DNA from: Acanthaster planci
Lineage: Eukaryota > Echinodermata > Asteroidea > Valvatida > Acanthasteridae
NCBI RefSeq assembly: GCF_001949145.1
Contig: NW_019091613.1
Location: 172,622-236,621 of the forward strand
Reading direction: 5' to 3'
DNA: 64,000 nucleotides
Shown: piece after piece, positions 1-12,050 of the stretch
How the letters are laid out: the number at the start of each line of letters is the position of its first letter
Position numbering within the stretch: the first letter of the stretch is position 1
Notes under the pieces: generated by a model
Databases searched by the model: none
What the model saw: the letters and a program-made list of their open reading frames with translations, nothing else
Told to the model about the DNA's origin: nothing
Program-made: the position numbers and the translations under genes

Positions 1-609
1 TATTTCCCTAAATAAGAACTGGCCCACAGTAACTCCCCATTGAAAAGCACTGGCTACGCCCCTGGATGATATGAGTTAAGCCTTAATGCTGCAACATTAC
101 ACTTGTCATGAAAGTCCTAACCATCCATTCAACCTCCAGGTAAAATGTCTGACGTTTAGTGTCACTTCACTTAACATTTTAATCTAGGAGTCCGAAGAAA
201 TTACTGTGACCGCGGCGTGAATAGTGACCACGCGTCTTATCTCCCTTGCGTTTTATTGGTAACAGCTAAGCCTTAATTGGGGTTCGGATGGGCTGACAAG
301 AAAAATAATGCGGATGGCTGGATTATCAGTAATACACTCCGCACAAAATCTGCAGTCGTATAGCGTTGAGTTCAGCTCCCGTAACTACATAGCGAAAACC
401 TCTGTATAGCGATACCAAGTAACTGACAAGATGAGAGTGTGGATAGGCAGCAATCACAGGCGCGCGCGCGGCAAAGAATGCTGGGACCTTTGTGCGTGAA
501 AATACCCAGTAGGCCTACTCGTGTGTTTTGCAAGGTAACTTTTTAACTTCAACCCGGAATATAATAAAACAAGGGAATACTGTGACGTCCTTCGGATTTT
601 TGGGCTCAC
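1..609 (-). other. Intron 7 of P2X gene 1 (partial)
   Basis: This is the stretch downstream of exon 7 on the minus strand, beginning with a GTGAGC donor. The remaining exons of the gene (end of ectodomain, TM2, tail) must lie beyond the left edge. It contains a short GC dinucleotide run near 461-470 and no recognisable coding sequence. A fragment near 395-412 (CCTCTGTATAGCGATACC) faintly resembles a pogo/Tigger terminal repeat but is too short to call. Confidence 0.75.
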
Positions 610-751
610 CTTGTAAGCCATGTTCTCGAACGTGTCATTCGCCATTTCCACAATAGACCCCAGCTTAAAGATGGGACAGAGTGGGTCGTTGACCGGGTCG
701 TACATGCAGCCCCGCAAGTAGGCCTTCTCCGCCGTCTCCCGTATATTTCTT
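610..751 (-). CDS. P2X gene 1, exon 7: ectodomain (cysteine pair, CPIF motif)
   Basis: This exon encodes part of the ATP-binding ectodomain of a P2X receptor, a trimeric plasma-membrane cation channel opened by extracellular ATP. With the start proposed at 52058 it covers residues 248-295. Visible landmarks are RNIRETAEKAYLRGCMYD, then DPLCPIFKLGSIVE and FENMAYK. They match the vertebrate block that ends in CPIFRLG.IVE...FQDMA. The two cysteines (263 and 273) are a conserved disulfide pair of the family, and NDT at 286 is a potential N-glycosylation site. The acceptor is TCACAG and the donor AAG|GTGAGC. The length of 142 bp equals the vertebrate exon 7 length as I recall it. The exon starts with one base that completes a Lys codon from exon 6 and ends in phase 0. 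Identification as P2X is certain; the subtype cannot be assigned. Confidence 0.97.
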
Positions 752-3700
752 CTGTGACAAAAGCGAAAGGGAACGGGGACATGCAGCATTACGAAGTACA
801 AAGAAAGATGATTAGTTTCACACGAAAACAAATCATGGTTCGGTTCACTTGCTAACAGGTTACGTCTTGAACACACTTGCTTTCGAAATACGATATCTCA
901 ACAGATGCCGTTGTTTTTAAATGAGACCACTCGCAAGGGCCGGGGCGTTTCAAGAAAAGTTGCTTTGAATTGCAAACTTTCAGGTGCTCCATTAGTCCAA
1001 GAATTGCAAGTGTCGTTTTGTACCCTCCCTTTAAAGAAAAAAAATTAGAACTTTCATATTCTATAATATGCATAACACATGCACGGCGGCGTCTCTAGCG
1101 ATTGAATTGCCTGAATATACCGACACATGATTAAGTAATTAATGTTTCACAGCAAGTACAAAATGTACTGACATCTGCACATAAAAATCTGTACACGATA
1201 GCTGCAGGGTAGAACTTATTGTCATTTCGGGTTCAATATATGATTTTTGTTGTTTTTTTTTCAAAGCATACCACTTTAACCATTTCTGCAATTGATATTG
1301 GGCCGGGAGTGACGCAAGGGAAGTGAAGGCACTACGCGCTTGGATACAATATGGTAGGGTGTTGCTATATAAGCTGTGGCTTTCTTGAAACTCAGCCTGA
1401 ATCGACGCGACGACGGAGTGTTTCCAAAGGTTGGAAACTGATTAGCTAGCATACTTTTATAATTGCGCAGGCCAAATTCGTGGTTTGTGTCCACGTCGGC
1501 TTTCCATTTTGGAGTTCTTACAATTTAGAAGACAATACGATATTACGTACATCAGTCTTGCGGACATTATAATCTACCTCTAAGAAATGTCTGTACAGGT
1601 AAAATAAATTTATAAATGGAACTGCCGACTTCTACAGTGCCGAAAGGTTATCCTAGAAACTTGAACTCAGTTCATGACTCCATCCCACCGTGAAATTATT
1701 GTCACAGAACTACCGCAAAGTGAACGGGGTGTACAAATTTTTCCCAAGCCATTTGCATTTCTGCAGATTACATCGCTAAACGACGCGCGTTCACTGATTA
1801 TATTCTTGTCACACAGCATGCTTGATCAAGCGTGAAGCCAACCCTTTGGAGCAGGAAAAAACTATGCCACTTTTTAAAAGCCGCATTCGTCACCAGTAAC
1901 TCATCCATTACAAGAACTGATTGGGACAAGAAGAGTGTTGCTTCTTAAGTGAAGCGAGTAGTAATCTCGGGAATTCTAAATTTACTTGGCCTCTGGACCC
2001 TTCGATTGGCATGCCTTTTCCATCATTCGCGGTTTTTTGTCGCAAACCAGTAAAAGCAGGACTTGAAAAAAGAATGGGTCTTCTTCCCGGTCGTATTAAT
2101 TTTGCCTGATATCACTCTCGCTCCAGCCGGAATCCGAGTCCCACTGATTAACTTCTCAACATCAGGACTGCTTGTAAAGTATCGGGAAGGTGGTGTGTCA
2201 CAAATTAGCTCGTAAGAGAAGGCAATCAATTACGCTTGACCTCCTGGTGTCTTTGGACGATAGGAGGAGGACGAAGTGGCTGTATGGAAGTTGACAAAGA
2301 GGGACGGGGAAGGAAACAGGCAAGCCCCCTCCCCATGCAGAAATATGACGGGGGACATTTACTTCAAACAAACTTTGTTCAGGCTAGCTGTGAACTGATG
2401 AAGAAACTTAGCACCTTTGATAAGGTGAAATGTTGTTCGGGTGTTACGGGGAGGGAAATTTTATGCGTCAACATGAGCCAAACCAACCAGCCAACCTGTT
2501 CTTTCAACGTGTTGTAATTAACTACATGTAAACATTAACGACTTCGAATCAGTGGCATCGAGTCATGACACCATCAAGCTATTCAAGATGAAAAAGAATG
2601 GCCTCACGCTGGAGATTTTTATCTCACCTCAAAGATGAAAACGTACTGAGTGCTTTTTGCAATACGTGCAGGCCTACGTGCAGGATGCCCGGAAGTACGT
2701 AAAAGGTGACCATTAATCCGGTTGACTAATGAAAAAGCGCCAAAGCTGACAAGACTACTCATGTAGCCGTAAACTGTCGGTCGCGCGCCAGCTACGCGTG
2801 ATTAATAGAGGCCCATCAACTACACTGTAAAAATGATGATACTAATTCCTCGGATACAGAGTGTTTGCTTTTGCCCCCGACTCTCCTTGTTCTTTGACTT
2901 GGACGAGGTGGTCTCTTATTAGATTTTTTATTCGCATAACTGTAACACGACTAATTTGTGATCAGGGAGGAAATTTACTTTAAGGGTCAATACACTGTAC
3001 AAGTTAGAACGACAGTGTGGGGGAAAATTGGCCTTTTACGAGGATTGATGGATTGATTAGAAAATCACCGTCTGAGGTGGTGCGTTGGTTGAGGTGGGGC
3101 ATGGAGGTCGTTCAAGGGTTGGTTTCATAATTTTATGTATTATCATTTGTTTTTCGTTTTGTCTTTTTTAATTGTGAATTTTTGCAATAATGGTATACAG
3201 GAAAAATTTATTGCAAATTCAGTGCTTAATCGTGCTACTTAAAATGTAAACAATTCGGACAATTTGAATCCTGGCAGAAAAAGCTGGAAATCGAAATGAA
3301 GTTTTCAATATAAGTAGAGATACACTGAAAGGTTTCATTTGATAGCTAAAACAACAATTTGTGACGATTTTTTTCGGGGGGGGGAGTAAATGTTACTTTT
3401 GGGTTGCATATCTATGAAACCCGAACAGTCACATTCGAACAACCGTAGTCAAACTATTTTGTGAAATGTTATGGTCACTCCCATTTTGCTGTTGGCAGCA
3501 ACGACAAAACTTGCGGTGTTCATGGTATTTTTTTCGTATATGAATGGTTCCCTCTGTATTGATAAATTAAATAGGCTACTGATAACCAGTGTTGCAACCA
3601 TGCCCCAGGGCCTGGTTCCAAACGGTCAACTAAATATCCAACCCTCCATCGTGCGGGTAGTGTCGGTCGAACCATAATGGTTAACTACAGTCATCCCTCA

Positions 3701-6200
3701 AACTTGCTCCTTGTAGTCTTCCAAGTCTTCCATCCAGTCGTTTTCCCGATCAAAACAGAATAAGACACAAGCTATTTTGGTTTCTGTTTTTTCTTCTAGT
3801 AATTATCAGGGACTATTATTATGACAACCTTTCAGTGGAGTCAAATCAAAAGCTACCGTAGACACTTTACAAAAACAAAGTAACCCAGCGTGGAGGAATT
3901 CGCAAGCCTCATATGCCGTCCCAAGAGATGAAAAGTATGACAGGTTTAATCCCCCCCCCTGGCTGGACGACTCCTAGATTACTATACATGTACATGCGCT
4001 AGGAGTCTGCGGAGAAACGCTTCGTGGTGCATTTCAAGAACACAAGAACAGAAACAATGGAAGCGATACGTCTGGTTGAGATGGTTGTGAGGATTGATAT
4101 AGGAATTACAGAATGCGGTGAGGTTCAGTTTTGTATTTCCATATCATCCAATCAAAACAGATGACGCAGCGGCCAGACGTGCTTGAAAAACTTCATGCAT
4201 TTTTAATGTCTTCCATTTACTTATCAATAAAGTATTCAGGGTCTGTTTAGTGAGTTTCTGCTTGCAATTGACGAGATTAATAGTTTATATCAAATTTAAT
4301 GGAATTGTTTTACAAAATCACGCAGAGACAAAAATATATCACACCGACTTGGCAATACTATAGAATTGGTGTTAACTGTGTTTTTTCAAGAATCCAACAG
4401 TGAAACCACCAGTTGACATAGGTGTCCTAAAATCTCGCGCTGAACCAAAAATAAAACCATTCAAGTGGTTTTCTTTTATTGCACCATTCCACTGATATGT
4501 AATTCTTTCAAGTGATTTGAACAGTTCTGATTGTCGTAATAGTTCTTTAAATTAACTTGGTCTGAAGACATCGGCTATAACCCCTAGCCTTTCTCTTTAA
4601 GACTCCTTTAAATTTTGTAATTTCAGCAACGGATGAAGAAAAAAGACAATCTGTCGATATGAAGTGGAAAATATTGCTCGTCAGAGCAGAATATAGTGGT
4701 TAAGTGCGCCACATTATTTTGGGCACCATACACCGCACTTATCGACTTTTTGATTTAGTAAACGGACAGCAATATTTCTTCTTTTCTAGGAAACACCATT
4801 AGATTTGCAATAACGTCATTGCAGGTGTTCGGTTTCTTCATTTAAACTGATAATAATTTATATGCCTCCATAGACGTAATTGATTTTGCTCCATTAAGAC
4901 TGTTCGTTGAACCTTAATCACAATCGATTCAGGGTTGAACACACAGTAAATTATTAGTATGCAAACAACACCGTAAGGTGAAACGATATATTCAATATAG
5001 AGACAGCCTACAACTGTACGATAATTTGAAACTGCATTTTTTCACCGGTAAAGAGATGAGGCAACGGAATGTTCCATAAGTACATCATGTAAGCCTATCT
5101 CAAATTGAGCCACTCATAAATTCGGACGCAATGTCACAGAAACAGCGATAGCAAATGCTCTCCAGTTTGCTTGCGAAGGAGAAAGCAAACGATCATTTGT
5201 TATCGTTTGTACTGTTGGATTAATTAAAATCTTGAGTTACGGCCTCAAACTTTCCCCCTTTAATTTTAACTCGAACAAAGACTCGCACTGGATTGCAAAG
5301 AAAGTGATTCAAAGCTTGTACCATTTATGGGAGTAGTTTATGCACATTATTTACCCTTCTACGAGTAAAAAGTTACCAAGTGAAATATAACTTATGTGGC
5401 CGCAGACTTTATCCGAAGCGAACTCATTCATTCAATCCGATGAACATGTTGCAGCTGATAAGGATGGAAAGGTTGCAGAGTAGCAAAAGGCTTTATTCCG
5501 TAAATAATCTATCAATGGTACAGGTAATAAGGATACCGTTGGCTCATTTCCTATCTGAAATTTAAATTGAGGAATTTTGAAATGTCTGCCTCGCATAGAT
5601 TTAGCTTGCTAGATTGACATCAGCCGAAAAGCTGGGAACATTACGGAAAATTAATTCACAGTTGCCGCCCTTGTGCTGCATGATCCCTTGTTTTTAAGAT
5701 AGAACATTTCCATGGAATTTGCTTTGGGTGAACCAACGCCATTTGTTGCCGATTCATTCTGTCTGTTCGCGATTAATTGGTAACGCGATATCGTTATTAT
5801 TCTCAGCGGTACACCACTGATTGCACGGGTAAGAGACAGTACGACCACTCCGCAGACTAAGAGGGAGAACAAAAAACCTGACCGGAGTCGGGCCCTCTTC
5901 GGATTAAGATGATTGATGCGAAGGGAAGGATGAAATTGCTGAGGAAAACAGTGAGGAAGCGGGTGCATGCGGGGAAGAGGAATGAGAAATAACTAGATAA
6001 TTGAAGAAAAGATCGAAGAGGATAAACGCAAAGACCGATGTTGAAATTGGGCATCAGTTTAGAGGTTGGCCTGCAGAGCAGTGGAAACACGCGCTGACAG
6101 GCGCAGAAAAAGTGGAATGCCTGGGGCAACAAGTGCACCAATGGCCCGACGGACGGACAAGACAAGACACCAAGATTAATGAATGCATGACTATACTCAC
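752..6200 (-). other. Intron 6 of P2X gene 1 (5.4 kb)
   Basis: This is the intron between exons 6 and 7. I see no credible exon on either strand. Two minus-strand stretches (about 3264-3320 and 5890-5990) mimic exon 6 but lack usable splice sites and were rejected. The contents are ordinary AT-rich intron sequence with an 8-base G run near 3377 and C runs near 3950. Confidence 0.8.
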
Positions 6201-6287
6201 TTTGAGAAGTTGAAGGCTGGGAAGGAAATGCTGTTTTTAATCATCACTGTGAAATTTTTAGCTTCTAGGAGCACCGGTACTTTAGCT
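6201..6287 (-). CDS. P2X gene 1, exon 6: NFT/IKN block of the ATP site
   Basis: This short exon encodes residues 219-248 of the P2X receptor. It contains EAKNFTVMIKNSISFPAF followed by NFSK. These are the hallmark P2X block NFTxxIKNxIxFPxF that lines the nucleotide pocket. The threonine of NFT (232) corresponds to the residue that contacts the adenine base in zebrafish P2X4 structures. NFT is also a potential glycosylation site (N230). The acceptor is CTATTTAG after a T-rich tract, and the donor is AA|GTGAGT. The 87-bp exon enters with one base and leaves with two, exactly as required by exons 5 and 7. The joined residues FNFSK-RNI read like the vertebrate FNFSKRNI. The exon is too short to stand out as an ORF and was found by searching for the motif. 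Confidence 0.96.
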
Positions 6288-6555
6288 CTAAATAGAAATC
6301 AGGAAATAACGGAACTCATTATTAATGAAAATATTCACGAGCATTAAAAAAAGAACAAAAGTCCAAACCAATCAATATTGTGGAAGTAATTATAACAAGG
6401 CAGATGTTGATGTAAACAAATCCTTGAAAAGTGGCTGATCATGGGATCGGAGGTATGTACCAATTCCTCTCTCGGTCTGGCTCCAGGATAAAACGATAAA
6501 CATTCTTTGATACTGTGACTGCAGTCATCGAATGCCTTTCCAGATGCCCCTCGCA

Positions 6556-7783
6556 AATAAGCCTTTTGTGACTAAAATTTGAATAAAATCTGATATATTG
6601 GGTTCTTTATGAACATACCGGTAACAATTTGAATTTTTCGTACTAAATACACTGTTGCTAAACCTCGTGAATCGAGGCAAACGTTTGCTTAGTTACATAA
6701 GAGAGGCCTTGTACCAATACAGTTTTCAGTGGATAAGAAAGGCACGAAATTGAACCAGTCCATAGACTGCTTCACTGATAAATTCTTAATTATGCACGCA
6801 TGCGCAAAAATGGCCTTGGTGGCAAGAAGTGTGTGGGCCATTGAAAGTGTACAGGGATGCGACGTTGATGATCATTTTCTCTCAGGTTTTCTGGCTTTAA
6901 TTTTTTTTCGTAAAAAAATCCCATTAAATCAGGTTTGCTATTAGTTTCTAATTAAGGACTCAGTGGAATTTCTCGTGCTCTGGTAAAAAAAGACTTTAGG
7001 CCCTGTAATCGTAATTTTTCCTGTGCGCACAAGATCGCCGTTTCTTAGTATGGCCCCTTTCCATCATAAATAGTATAAACTACATTGTTAGTGTTCTTGG
7101 AGCCAATTTGTGCATTTGTAAAAACACGCACTGATGTTCAATGTACATGTACCGGTACTGTATACCCATTCGATTCACTGCTTTCTGCGCTTGGGAAATC
7201 TGAAGAACCAGACCCGTTTCTCTTTGGAATCTGCGCTTTGTCTTGTACAACCCCAAACACAACAACTGAATACCGTTTCTTTCGGCAGTAGCCCTACTCC
7301 AAATAACCGAGTTCAATGTAAGCTATGTACGTACAGTATCCGTGTACATTGAACATCGGTACGTGCTTTTACAAAATGCACAGGTTGGCTCCAAGAACAC
7401 TAACAATGTAATTTATACTACTTATGATGGAAGGGGCCATGCTAAGAAACAACAATCTCGTGCGCACAGGAAAAATTAGGAATACAAAGTCTTCTCAGAG
7501 AGCAGTAAAAATTCCACTTCAATTAGAAACTAATCTCAAACACAATTTAATGGGATTTTCTGGAAAAAATCAACAAAGCCAAAAAAGCCAGATGGAAAAT
7601 GATCATCAAAGTCGCACCCCTGTACATTTTCAATGGTCTACTCACACTTCTTGCCACTTAGGCCATTTGTGCGCATGCCTGCTTAATTATGAATTCTAAT
7701 TCTAATTGTTGTTTCATGTGCAATCAGATAACTCGTGCAGTGTACCAGTTTTTATTCAAATTTAATTTGCAACAGGCTTATTG
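6556..7783. mobile_element. Palindromic MITE family A, copy 1 (split by an insertion)
   Basis: The outer arms at 6556-6780 and 7697-7783 match the ends of the other family members. The left end reads AATAAGCC followed by TTTGAATAAAATCTG. The right end is its inverted counterpart, CAGTTTTTATTCAAAT, closing in GGCTTATT. The left arm includes the family's internal segment around CCTCGTGAATCGAGGCAAAC. The right arm keeps only its terminal part of roughly 85 bp, so the inner right half has been lost. Between the arms sits a separate 0.9-kb foldback element. No transposase is present, so this is a non-autonomous element. Confidence 0.75.
6781..7696. repeat. Large foldback element nested in MITE A copy 1
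   Basis: The left arm (about 6781-7168) and right arm (about 7325-7696) are imperfect inverted repeats of nearly 0.4 kb around a spacer of about 0.16 kb. Matched landmarks include TTAATTATGCACGCATGCGC on the left against GCGCATGCCTGCTTAATTAT on the right. The phrase CCAAGAACACTAACAATGTA on the right mirrors TACATTGTTAGTGTTCTTGG on the left. No protein is encoded. It is either a long-TIR MITE inserted into the older element or a local inverted duplication. Nesting inside another element favours transposition. Confidence 0.75.
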
Positions 7784-9240
7784 GATCTGTGCTATACAAA
7801 TGCAGCTGCCAGGGGAACTATTCGAAAATTGGTTGACGATTGAAAGAACCAGATGTATATAGAATCTTCTTTAGCTAAGTTCATTCACTTGCATCCGATA
7901 TCAGCTTCGTGCACCAGGAGATCAATTTATATGGAAACTTGATATTACAACCCACATTTCTGCCACTTTTTTCAAGCATACTCGCACACCCTGATTACTT
8001 TTAGGACGAAGGAAGGGAATCAAAGAATCAATACATGGATGTAGGTGATAAGGGCAAAATTCGGTCGGTAAACTTCAAGCCACAGTAACAGAGATTGCCG
8101 AATGACGACGCCTGCTCCGCGCTGCGTCACATGGCCGGCGTGTATGGCTTTTGTTATTCTTCCCCGTAAAGGGGGGGGGGCTACAAGATAATTTTAAACG
8201 CACAAGTGAGCTAAGGGAGATGCAGCAGTAGACATGGGTCCGACGACTAACCTTTTTTGTGCACTGGGGGGCAAAGGAGTGAAGGAGCAATAAAGACGTT
8301 ACCTAGGAAACAGGAATCACCTGACAAACGTAGATTCGTTTTAACGGACATGATTTGTCCCTTTTGGGAATGTTAGACAAACACGATCAAAGACTTCCTA
8401 CATGTGTAAACGAGCCCTCTGAACATTGTTTTGTACATAATTTGAAAGAGTCCGTGCAATGTAATTTGAAAATGCAGTTACTGAAAACGTTCCTTTGTTT
8501 CCCTTTTAATACGATTTTCAATTATTTTTGCACAATTTCAAAGGGCATTTTTATATCTTAATTTTATGCTCATGCAAATTGAGCAAAAGTGGGATGTCAT
8601 TCAAGGCAGAAACCTCCGTCAGTGTTACAGCCATTTCCGCACTTGCATTTGGGATACTATGCTTTATTTAGAACATTTTCCAGCGTGTGCGTACAGGAAA
8701 TAGTCATAAATAGTCATAAATCATAAAAATTTCCTCAATCTCCTCCAAAACTACCAGTCATTTTTTCTAGGCTCTCCTCATCCCAAGGCACTTTTGCCTA
8801 CAATTCTGCTCTTCCAATTCTCAACTCAACCATCTCCCGGGAATGCGCGTACAGGAAACCAAGCTTCTCAAAAGCCCAGCCAGAGTATAGAGTCTTCCCT
8901 CTTGTCCAAACACATTGGTGAATTAAGAGGGGGCTGATGCCAGAGCAGAACCGAATTTAACGGGGTAAAAACGAACAAAGGGTATGCAGTGCAAACGCTC
9001 CATAGATAAGAACTCTTGAGTCCTCGTTGTCGGCCAGTTCCCAAAAGGGCGAGTGATTGGACTTTGTACCATATATTATGATTCCACCTGTTTTCTCTGT
9101 ATAGGCGTGGGTTTCAAGACCACTTATTCCAAGAAGTGTTTTCCTGTACATTTAAGAATGTAAAGCATATTTGTTTTATTTTGGGATTGTACCCAGTCGT
9201 CCAATAGGAAAAGTATACTTTTAGCCTCAAAGGCATACAC

Positions 9241-9274
9241 GGGGGGGGGCGCCATAGGCTTCAGCCCCCCCCCC
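9241..9274. repeat. G-run/C-run hairpin
   Basis: A run of nine G and a run of ten C flank a 15-base spacer, so the segment can fold into a stem of about nine G:C pairs. A second arrangement of the same kind occurs at 31404-31440. Confidence 0.6.
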
Positions 9275-10066
9275 AGTCTTGTTTCCCGACTTGCTGGAAA
9301 ACGAAGATGCAATACAACAACAACTTATACTATTAGCTCCGACAGATTCATACGTCCCAGTCTCCTGTGGCGCAACTGGGGGTGGGGCTTGAGCATTGTG
9401 AGCTAGCCCTATAGGGTGTAATTTTGGTCTGAGCCCCCCCCCCCGACAAATCCATTGCTTGGCTTTGGCTTGGAAATTTTATTATCAGCTAGTTTTAAAA
9501 TGGAATAATCCATTAATTTTCGACCACCTTGTTTCTTTTCGTTTCTTTGAATAGAATATTTTTTGATATTGTTTTCGAGGTAATTTCAAGTACTTTTACC
9601 CACTCCGAACAATGAAGTCACCCTTTTAAACGGGCGCTCTCCACATCTGTACCACACCCACGAAAAAGCAATAAAAAGAATTAGTTCCGTCGATTCCGTC
9701 TGGCTTGGTTCATACCGCCGCCGGCCTCAATCTCCTACCCCAGTTCGTCGGCGTCCCGCAGGAAGAAAAAATTGTTCCCTGATGATCGCGATGATTTCCC
9801 TCATGACAAAGACGCCCGACTCCCCGCTCGCTGTGCTGTGATCTCTTCATCTGCCGTGGGCCTCACAACGAGACGGTTAGCTCCAACGGCCCAATTATTT
9901 CGATTTCTCGCTGCGTTGGAAAATTTGACGAGTATGTTCTCGTGGAAATTGTATTACCGTATGTGCGGTAGTCTTTAATCGGAGGACTCATTGGGGGCGC
10001 TGTGTAGTGTTTTTATCTGTACCCCACCGGGAGTGGAGATGTGCCTTTTTCAAGATGACTGGCGTA

Positions 10067-10419
10067 AATAAGCCTTTTGTGAGTGACCTTTGAATAAAAT
10101 CTGGTATCCTGAGTTCTTTAAATTCACGGGAAAATAATAATTAGAATTCTTCATACTAAAAACACTGTTGCTATACCTCGTGATTCGGGGCAAGCGTTTA
10201 CTTAGTAAGAGACGCCTTGCACCAATACACCGTTCTCAATGGAAAAGAAGGGCAAAAAGGAACCAGTCCATTCCAGAGATGGTGGTTGCTATGCAAAAGC
10301 TTGCCCCGAATCACGAGGTATAACAACAGCGTCTTTAGTCTGAGGAATTAAACTTGTTACGTTTGTGTGCGATCAAATAACTACGTGTACCAGATTTCAT
10401 TTCATTGCAAATGGCTTAC
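10067..10419. mobile_element. Palindromic MITE family A, copy 2
   Basis: A nearly complete copy starts with AATAAGCC and ends with an eroded GGCTTACT. Both halves contain the family's inverted internal motif, CCTCGTGATTCGGGGCAAGC on the left and GCTTGCCCCGAATCACGAGG on the right. Between them is an asymmetric centre that includes GGAACCAGTCCATTCCAGAG. In copy 3 that centre is reverse-complemented, so the two copies lie in opposite orientation. There is no coding capacity. Confidence 0.85.
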
Positions 10420-11061
10420 TCTTTCACGCTCACTGGATGGAATGCGTTTGAATATAAGGCTGTCATTAGGCAACCCCCAGTACTTTGCAACAACGACACT
10501 TCCTTCACAAAATTTTGTTGAACGGATTAGTTCCTCCAAGGTGTTGCTGGCCAGCGAATATGTGTTTGTGTCATGGACATCTTTGATTTTCACTCTGGAA
10601 GTTTGGGAGAAGTACTAACTTGAAAACTACCGTTGAGGCGAACTCGTGTGTGTTCTGAGGAAGGAAAATGCCCTCATCCCATCTCCTAATCTACAGCTCA
10701 ATCAGACTCAAATATAATTTGATGGTTTCACATTACAGGTTGTGCCTTTTGGTCAGAGAAAATTCCCGCTATACCCTCCTTAATGACCCAGATTTAATAT
10801 TTCAATGGAGCTTCTTGTGTTGAGTTTCTGGGTCAAGTGATTGTAGCTTGAAGCAAAGAGATACCCCCAAAAGTGCCAGGTCTCGCGCCAGCGGTCGGAT
10901 TAAAAGTCGTGACAAAATGTGCGATAGATGGAAAGAAATGCGAGCAATATTTTTGAAAATTTGTCTTTGAAAAATTTTTTTTTTTCAATCGGTGAAAAGA
11001 ATTCTTCATGCCAAATATCAACTACGTAACTCAAAGTTCTACAGTAAAATGACTAAGTTAC

Positions 11062-11167
11062 CTCGGTAACTTGTCGTTTTCTATTGGGCACCATGCTTTT
11101 ATTTCGCAGGTTTTGTTGACATCTTTGTAGGGCCAGGGCGTTGGTACGCAACTGCCAGTCCTCATAC
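11062..11167 (-). CDS. P2X gene 1, exon 5: cysteine-rich head (TGxC, KTCEI.AWCP)
   Basis: This exon encodes residues 184-219, the cysteine-rich head region of the P2X ectodomain. It reads GMRTGSCVPTPW, then NKTCEIKAWCPIENDKLP. This matches the family pattern G..TG.CV...KTCE..AWCP.E.D. The three cysteines (190, 204, 210) belong to the conserved head-domain disulfides, and NKT at 201 is a glycosylation sequon. The acceptor is CATTGCAG. The first two bases complete a Gly codon begun in exon 4. The exon ends in phase 2 at the donor GTAACT and joins exon 6 to give ..LPR-AKVPVLLEAKNFT. A longer open frame overlaps this stretch but is in the wrong frame. Confidence 0.96.
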
Positions 11168-11974
11168 CTGCAATGAGGACATAAGGATAGGTTACCAGCC
11201 ACGGGTCGATAAACTGAACATTGATCGAAAGACATAAAATCTATCTTCGGTTACCGAACATTTATACACGACGGTCAACATTCGTGACCGACGCTCTTTC
11301 TGTAACACAATTCTACACGAAATCAATAAATTTGGAATTATACACTGAGCATTTTCTCCAAACATAAAGGTTAAGGTTAGTAACAAAGTTTAGGTACGGT
11401 TTTTCTTGAGAAGGTAGGCCTATTAACTTATCTCAAAGTTAATTGGGGAACTTGTAGTTTAGGTTAAATATTTGACCCACTATGTGCAAGGTATGACTCA
11501 ATTTCCCCATAACTGTTTAAATGTGAGGAATTTACACAAAATGTCGTCATGAAGAGTTTTTAGAAGGGCAGAGTTGAATACCGCTATCAGAATTTTTGCT
11601 ATGGATCTATCCAGCCGGGCCGGACGGGCCAATTTTGCCTCAATCTGCCTCAATTCAAAATCAGTGCCTTCATCCTGACCTAAATCATTCACATAATGTC
11701 AGGTAAAACAGCAATTACGGGCGGGTGAAGTTAATTTCATCAACCTTGGTTCTTTCGAATAAAATAAAAGGGAAAATATTTTTAGACAGCCTGTGGTAGC
11801 GCCCTCGTTTCAAGCATACCCTCAACAAAACCCTGTTTGCAATTTCAATTTGATCAAGGTCGTGGTAAACTAAAAGGTAACTCAGCGGTCACTTTAGACA
11901 GAAACATGAATTAGAATACCAGGTAGCCTAAAATTAGAGGAGAGTGAATTGGGAAGTGATACAAGTATACCAAC
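11168..11974 (-). other. Intron 4 of P2X gene 1 (0.8 kb)
   Basis: This is the shortest intron of the gene in this window. I see no repeat or coding signal in it. The donor after exon 4 is GTTGGT, weaker than the other donors. Confidence 0.85.
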
Positions 11975-12050
11975 CGTTTCCAGTCTTAATGTATTCTCCC
12001 GCCGGGCAGTCTGCATCCGTTTTACACCTGCCGTACCAGACGTCGGGAGC
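11975..12050 (-). CDS. P2X gene 1, exon 4: ectodomain CxxDxxC
   Basis: This 76-bp exon encodes residues 159-183 plus one base: APDVWYGRCKTDADCPAG followed by EYIKTGN. The arrangement PD....CK.DADC.AG...NG corresponds to the vertebrate P2X block PDAT.VC.SDASC.AG....NG, and its two cysteines (167, 173) pair with others in the head domain. The acceptor is TTTGTAG. The exon enters in phase 0, directly after CPE of exon 3, and leaves in phase 1 so that G|GT forms the glycine before MRTG. It was located by matching the phase and motif expected between exons 3 and 5. The only weak point is the GTTGGT donor. Confidence 0.94.

Larger units (their letters stand above)
6288..11061 (-). other. Intron 5 of P2X gene 1 (4.8 kb), repeat-rich
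   Basis: This is the intron between exons 5 and 6. It holds two copies of a palindromic MITE family (6556-7783, split, and 10067-10419), a large foldback inside the first copy, and several homopolymer runs of G or C (8170-8179, 9241-9274, 9436-9445). The rest has no coding signal. Confidence 0.8.

Noticed and set aside
454-876. Long minus-strand open frame around exon 7
   Set aside because: Only 610-751 is exonic; the rest runs through splice sites into intron.
3264-3320. Minus-strand frame resembling P2X exon 6 (LILKTSFRFPAFS)
   Set aside because: It lacks the NFT motif and a usable donor in phase, and the true exon with full NFTVMIKNSISFPAF and correct phases lies at 6201-6287.
5890-5990. 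Minus-strand frame FLTVFLSNFILPFAS, also exon 6-like
   Set aside because: No acceptor or donor in the required phase; chance hydrophobic similarity.
11053-11235. Minus-strand open frame overlapping exon 5
   Set aside because: Its reading frame is not the P2X frame; the coding frame is shifted and bounded by splice sites at 11167 and 11062.
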